Origin: Beverwykella pulmonaria
Lineage: Eukaryota; Ascomycota; Dothideomycetes; Pleosporales; Melanommataceae
Direction: 5' to 3'
Assembly (NCBI GenBank): GCA_001599595.1
Contig: BCHH01000016.1
Span: 677,901-741,900 of the forward strand
Length of the DNA stretch: 64,000 bases
A model generated the notes under the pieces. The model worked only from the letters and a program-made list of their open reading frames with translations, was not told the DNA's origin and made no database searches. The position numbers were made by a program, and so were the translations under genes. Within the stretch, counting starts at the first letter, position 1, and each line of letters starts with the position of its first letter. Shown piece after piece: positions 58,567-64,000 of this stretch.

Positions 58567-61393
58567 GGCGTTGAAGGCGACAACGGTGGGATAATTGAAT
58601 GACAAGATACTGTTTGAAGGCGTTGAGACTCTTTAAAGTGCGAAGCAACAGGGAAGAGGTAGTGCGTTTGAGCACCATCGTGTGATGGAGGGCGTCGATT
58701 TATACGCCACCAGAGTTGAATGAGTCGTGTCATCCAAACAGTCCGCGCCTGGTGCCTTAGGACTGAAAGGACAGGCGACTGCACGCGAGCCCCCAAGTCC
58801 GTCTCATCTGAGCTGATGGTCAAGGCTCAGACGAGGGAGGCGGCCATGAGGAGGCGAACAGGCCTTGGTGAGGATACATGGCTGCCAGGAAACGGTGAAG
58901 GGGTGGCTTGGTCGAACGCTCCATTACAGGTCTATCGGAGACGTCCGGATTCGAGAATGAGAGGTCCAAGCAGTGACGAGGCGGTGACTAGGGACCCACT
59001 GTGAGGAGGTCATGAGCGTCGTACACCGGTCACCCCAGCGATAATATCGAGTTCAAGTCCTGCGTTGTGGTGAGGGCGGGCGGAGGACGATGGTCGTAGC
59101 GTCACCTGCTAGGTGATGGGGGACGTGGATGGGGTGTCGTCAGTGCGCAGGCCTGGCCATGGCTCGACAAATGGCCATGTCCCGTATCTGGTAGGTAGTA
59201 AGTCTATTGGCTTTGTTCGGTCGTAATTGGGAACGTGAAGTGAGTGAATGTGAGCGTGCGCTAATAGTCCCGGCTATAGTCTGGTTGGATTGACGGTGAC
59301 ACAAGGCATTAGATTGGCTGACAGGGCTCAAACCTGCTCGCCTTCTTTGCCTTCTGAAATCTCCAATGACACACTCTGACGCCCAAACCCAAGCTAGGAA
59401 GACGAACCGCGAGGTGGATAAAGAACGATTGTTGGATATGATCGTGTCCAATGATAGCGTGAGCTTGAGCAAAGGAAAGAATACCGTGGTTTCGTTGTAT
59501 ATACCAATGAGACGGAACCTAGAACTCGGATACCGGACACAAGCCCAATAACCCTGCTGTTGGAAAACCCAGTCCAAGGTTGCCATGAGGTTACATATGT
59601 CTCACGCTGGCCCGGTCATTCTCGCTGCAGGTACAGATGCCGGACCCAAAAAAGAAGGAGGCAAAATCTTTGACATGGATATAAGGAATTGCATGTAAAA
59701 ATAATGGACTGAGGAAATGTAAAGCACTGTCATGGTGGAGGGGCGGGAACTCAAAATGCAACAGAGGGTGGAAATGACAAGAAACACGACGAAGATGGAC
59801 TGAGATGTGGTACTGCCATTGCGAATGATTTAGTACGCAATTGTTACTATGTCAAACTGCCAGGGAAACGGAAAGATGTTGCGAGACGTTGTCGTAATAA
59901 GCTCGAGATGTCTCGGCTGCACGCAATTTGGGCCCGAGTTGGAAACGAGTCCTAGAATAGGAGTGGCCCGAGGTCTCGGAGCTCGTAGGCAAGAGGCATC
60001 CATTTAGTCAAATTGATAAACCCCCCATGGTTGTCAGCACTTCGATACGCATGTAATTATCCTATCTTGAGCACGTGGGGCGCTGCACAACCGCTATCTT
60101 CCCACCGTATACGGCTATCGAGTCCGGGCTCGAAGTGCGCGGGTTGGTTGAAAGGAACCGAATCCTGGAAGAAGATGGGCGAGTGATAGCGAGAGGAAGG
60201 TGTGCAGCGGCACGAACGCTGCCTTGACGGTGGGTGGGAGTCATGGAGCTGCTTCACTGATATTTCTGCCACTGGTTAGAAAGTCCGTTCGCCTGGCGCG
60301 GGCAGGGGGCTCACCGAAAGTTGGTTGGCATACTTCCACTGACCACAGGCGATTTGCGACCCCAGGCAACCATTCTGCAGTAATTGAGATGACTATGCAT
60401 ATGCCTCAGGCAGATTCCAGCCTTACGATCCGCCTGTGGAGCATTCGGTGAAGAGGCCGTCCGTCGCCAGCTTCGGAGGGCGCAGCACCTATATAGTTGT
60501 CTAGAAACGCCTTGGGCATCTGCTCGCTAAAGGTAATTGTCTCGAACGCCTCATTCCGCTTCATGGCAGTGCCACGTTCGCATAATGTGTGCGCAGATTT
60601 CGACGGAAATGGAGCAAGAGTGCTCAGCTGGCGGGCTGAGCAGAGAATACCCGCTAGGAATTGTAAATGAGGTATCAGGCTGGACCAACGGACAAGCTGT
60701 CCGCAACCAGGCTGAAGTTTTCGGTCATGAAAACATGCTAGCTTATGGGGCCTTCTTCAGGCTGTGGAAAGCGTCGTCGAATAAAGGGATGAGAGTAGGA
60801 CGACTTAATGAAGCGGTGCGACACATGGCCTGCGTCTGCCTTGAGCGAGGAGAGGCTAGACGAGTGACAATGGAAAAGAAAGCACAAAACTCGGGAGAGA
60901 AGGCTGAGAGATGACGTGGAAAATGCGGTTGCGTGTGTATATGTAATCGCCTGCAGGCCAATGACTCGAGGGGAGCTTGCCACACAAGACACAGGCCTCA
61001 ATTGAGGCGAGCACCGGTAGAAGGCGGAAAACTTTGAAGTGAAGCTCAGCAGTTTGCAGGCAATGGTAGATCGCGATGGATTTTGGTTGTTGTGTTTATG
61101 CCCGTGTCGTGTTCAGATGGCGTCCCGAGCTCCGAAACCTGAATTCGCAATGACGTCACGTGCCGTTAACGTGGCATCGGCACGGCGTCTGCGCCGCTCC
61201 GACCTCATATCTCACCCATCCCACAAGCACCCCGCCCATCGGCCGCAGAACCTCCTTTGGCGGCTACATCGCAGGGTACGGGGCCCAGCACACTCCTGTA
61301 GAGGATATTGTAGCCACTAAAAGTGCCTACACGTCCCCGCCAGATCCCCGCCCCCGTTTTCCGCTCCGCCCTACCCCTCCGAAAGAATCAGCC
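58567..61393. other. 2.8-kb stretch without supported genes
   Basis: No gene supported. The ORF at 59140-59586 (-) and several around 60057-60985 lack domains and overlap each other. The end carries the PFA5 promoter with the element at 61151. Confidence 0.5.
61151..61162. promoter_or_regulatory. Overlapping CRE (TGACGTCA) and E-box (CACGTG)
   Basis: A perfect palindromic CRE at 61151-61158, the bZIP/ATF consensus, overlaps a perfect CACGTG at 61157-61162, the bHLH consensus. It lies about 230 bp upstream of the PFA5 start codon. Use by regulators is inferred from consensus only. Confidence 0.5.
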
Positions 61394-62422
61394 ATGGCCA
61401 TAGAAGAGGAGCGCCAGAGCGCTCTGGAGATTGGTACGAGCCGTGCCCTCGCTGTTCTCCTGCCGTTATTGGAGATTGGAGCCATCGCACACGCAACATA
61501 CACAGTCTGCTACCTAATATGCGTCACCTACCTGATAAGCCCTTCCTCGGCCCTGAGAGACGCCGTAGTCCTGCCGAGGAACTCCACTGGAATCGGGTTG
61601 TTCGTTGTTTACTGCCTTCTTCTTCTCCTTTTCCTCGTCACCTACATGCGCCTGCTGCAAGTCATCTGGACGAACCCCGGCCTAGTCCCCCTCGGCGATC
61701 CAAAGTGGGAAAAACAAACAGCGCCGACTAAGCAATTCGAGCGATACGACGCCTACATCTGCGACCACAACGGGATGCCAATCTGGTGCGAAGAATGCCA
61801 CAACTGGAAGCCCGACAGAACCCACCACGACTCGCATACAGGGCGCTGCGTGCGGAAAATGGACCATTACTGTCCATGGGCTGGAGGTATCATCTCCGAG
61901 ACAAGTTTCAAATTCTTCGTGCAATTCCTCTTTTACGGATTCGTGTACACGGGGTATACATTGGGCGTGGTCGCCTATTTTCTGGCTGAGCGCAGCAGGA
62001 TGGCCAACTCGAGGCCCGTGAACTGGATTGTTGCGCTTTCTCTTTCCGGGCTTTTCTTTCTCTTTACTTTCGGCATGTTCATGACTACATTCTACAATCT
62101 CAGCATGAATTTCACGACGGTGGAGATCATGCAACGTGGCCGTATACACCACATCGCAGTATATGGGAGGCCACGAACTACGTCATCGAATCCCCTCACC
62201 GAGATTAGCCTGTCGTCCTCCCGCACATATACTGTAGTACGAACCAACCCTGACGAGCACCCATGGAATCTTGGGCCTGTGGCCAACATCAAATCAGTGA
62301 TGGGCAATTCCATTCTGGAGTGGCTCATACCCCTGAAGATGAGCCCCTGTTGTAACCATACGAGTGCTGTGGGCGAGTTTGAGTGGTCTTCTTCTGTACA
62401 GGCTCTACGGCAGCGGCGGTAG
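61394..62422 (+). CDS. PFA5: DHHC-family palmitoyltransferase PFA5
   Basis: Single exon, 342 residues from the ATG at 61394, the first in-frame ATG; the frame is open upstream to 61160 without one. It transfers palmitate to protein cysteines at a cellular membrane. Four membrane helices surround the Cys-rich domain: WCEECHNWKPDRTHH, GRCVRKMDHYCPW and GGIISETSFKFF. The catalytic motif is DHYC instead of DHHC, and GGII replaces the usual NCVG; both are typical of PFA5. The TTxE-like motif appears as FTTVEIMQRG after helix four. Confidence 0.92.
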   Translation: MAIEEERQSALEIGTSRALAVLLPLLEIGAIAHATYTVCYLICVTYLISPSSALRDAVVLPRNSTGIGLFVVYCLLLLLFLVTYMRLLQVIWTNPGLVPLGDPKWEKQTAPTKQFERYDAYICDHNGMPIWCEECHNWKPDRTHHDSHTGRCVRKMDHYCPWAGGIISETSFKFFVQFLFYGFVYTGYTLGVVAYFLAERSRMANSRPVNWIVALSLSGLFFLFTFGMFMTTFYNLSMNFTTVEIMQRGRIHHIAVYGRPRTTSSNPLTEISLSSSRTYTVVRTNPDEHPWNLGPVANIKSVMGNSILEWLIPLKMSPCCNHTSAVGEFEWSSSVQALRQRR

Positions 62423-64000
62423 CGTAGCCTCTTGTGTCTCCTAGCATAGCGTAGCATAGTATACAAATACCCCCAACATAGTGTTAATCAATTCGATCCT
62501 GTTGACACCATACTCTAAAACAGGACTCTGCTAGGCATTAGAGTACGGTAGTGGCGGGCATATATTTCCTCATTAAGTTATATTGTGGCAGTACATCGAT
62601 GCCTGCATTTAGACTTACTTTTGCGAGCATATGAGTGGATTTCAAATTCAACATCGCGATGTGTATAAAGGAAGAGTGGTATAAAAGGGGTTTGATAGAA
62701 CTGAGCGATTATGGGCTACTTTTACTGCCCACGTTCTTCGATCCTGTGCCGAGAAAAGAGATGCTAGACCTCCATTCAACTCCACATGCTACCACATGCT
62801 ATTTATTAACCCTGATTTCGAATCGACTATGTGGGAACAAAGGATAGTTCAAGAGAGCAAAACACTACGTAATAAAACATGAGACGGCGCAATCTTTCTA
62901 ATGTCTCACTATTACACTCGCAAGAATTGATCTTGCTAAGAGTGTTCGTAAATCGGCACGCTCCTGTGACACTTTACGGTTGTAGCTGTTAGTCGTGTTT
63001 TTATCATGTTACCCGTGTAGTGTATTCATTATGGGATGTGGAATAGATCGGGCTTCAGTAACACTTAGCGGATAGTCACCACTAACGAAAAGCACTCCAG
63101 GAAAGAACAGAAACAAAATAGAAGTGCAGGAACTTTCAGTAAATATTATTCAACTAGTGCCATGCAGCGAGTGCGATTCAACAAGCGCCTTTCAAGTCTA
63201 GTTGAAACTGCTAAATTCCACCTATTTCCACGCACTAAGTCCATATCTGCACTAATCGTAAGTTCTTTTATACGCTAATGTATTCGTTCTTCGAAATCTG
63301 TGCAGAAGTGATGTCGTAGTAGAAAACCAGCTAAGAAAGCGTGCAGCGAGACGAGAACGGGAACTTTCCCCCCTAACTCACTGACACTAAGATCCCTCCA
63401 TCAATACTTGTTTTGCACCGTTACTCTTGTTAACCCGAGGAATTTCCCGTCCGAGTTCCAAGTTTGGTATATAAGTGCATGCATCGAACGTAACGAAACG
63501 GAGCCGGGAAAGAAAAGAGTGGGGAAATGCAGCGCAGTCAACGTAGCGTAGTACGGTACGGGAGGTCCTTGTTGCTGTACGGTGCGGCTTGTATGGTGGT
63601 TACGTACGTACGGTGCTCGTTAAAAACGGTGAATTACGGTCCGTAACCGTAGCAAGGCATCCAGGGCATCCTACGGAGCGTATAGAACCTTCCTAATCAG
63701 GTAATTGATGATCGTTTTCTTGGTGTTGAGCTTTGTCTTTGTGCTCAATCAACGCTGTGAGTCAATTGGGATAACTTCAGACGGCGCCTCTACGCAGCCA
63801 GTACTTCTGTGGTTGTAGGGCCTCAATAGTACACCCTATAAGACAATTGCAATTGCATGTAATTGCTCGCCTGCCACTGCTAAAGGCCCTCTCGTAGTCA
63901 CATGACGTGCAGGGCACCAAGAGGTAATCTATGGCCATCTTATATACAATTGGGTAGCACTTTTGGCCTGCTATAACCTACTAGCAGTACAGGTCATTAA
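62423..64000. other. 1.6-kb terminal stretch, no gene seen
   Basis: AT-rich and without supportable ORFs; the 70-codon ORF at 62635-62847 has no domain. Short ACGTACGT-like words recur around 63540-63650. The region may be repeat-derived, but I identify no element. Confidence 0.5.

Noticed and set aside
59000..59075. tRNA-like B-box (GTTCAAGTCC)
   Set aside because: The T-arm and acceptor stems do not pair and no matching A-box is present at the right distance.
1..64000. CRISPR arrays, insertion sequences, rRNA
   Set aside because: No regularly spaced direct repeats, transposase or reverse transcriptase ORFs, or rRNA-like sequence were seen.

Overview
The window is filamentous ascomycete nuclear DNA (Pezizomycotina, probably Dothideomycetes). 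This rests on genes with short GT-AG introns, mostly about 48-75 bp, on fungal-specific families (PROPPIN HSV2, septin AspA/Cdc11, fungal rhodopsin-like membrane protein, fungal DHHC transferase PFA5, secreted SurE, small secreted cysteine protein), and on one transporter relic whose stop codons fit repeat-induced point mutation (RIP). The class assignment is inference. Exon joins were made by hand from splice signals, reading frame and family expectation.

Layout. 0.25-6.6 kb: secreted GH31 alpha-glucosidase (-), Mg-dependent phosphatase-1-like HAD protein (+), an acidic unknown protein (-). 7-9 kb: gene-poor, with an orphan dynamin GED relic carrying an in-frame stop. 9.3-15.6 kb: the most unusual part, a divergent pair of large genes. 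One (-) has an Rv2525c/DUF1906-like domain followed by propeller-like repeats. The other (+, two introns) encodes about 1078 aa resembling a family I know only from bacteria. 18.2-20.9 kb: a DOMON-cytochrome b561 gene converging on a CCC1/VIT1 transporter gene. 21.6-23.0 kb: rhodopsin-like integral membrane protein. 25-29 kb: two minor ORFs, a secreted SurE nucleotidase and a small secreted protein. 29.3-30.4 kb: a decayed SLAC1/TehA-type transporter. 30.7-32.4 kb: a PQ-loop protein with micro-exons and a one-base frame conflict. 32.4-35.7 kb: gene-poor.

35.7-53.1 kb is a housekeeping block: septin AspA/Cdc11, PROPPIN HSV2, spliceosomal IST3, dynein light intermediate chain (divergent from IST3), MFS sugar transporter, nitronate monooxygenase, cupin, TGL1-type sterol esterase, and the cytochrome oxidase assembly factor PET191 (divergent from TGL1). 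53-64 kb is sparse: two related cysteine-rich zinc-module proteins, a G-quadruplex-prone repeat and PFA5.

Most neighbours share no pathway. The plausible functional groupings are the 9.3-15.6 kb divergent pair, the reductase plus metal transporter pair at 18-21 kb, and the zinc-module paralogues at 56-59 kb. No rRNA, convincing tRNA, CRISPR or intact transposon was seen.
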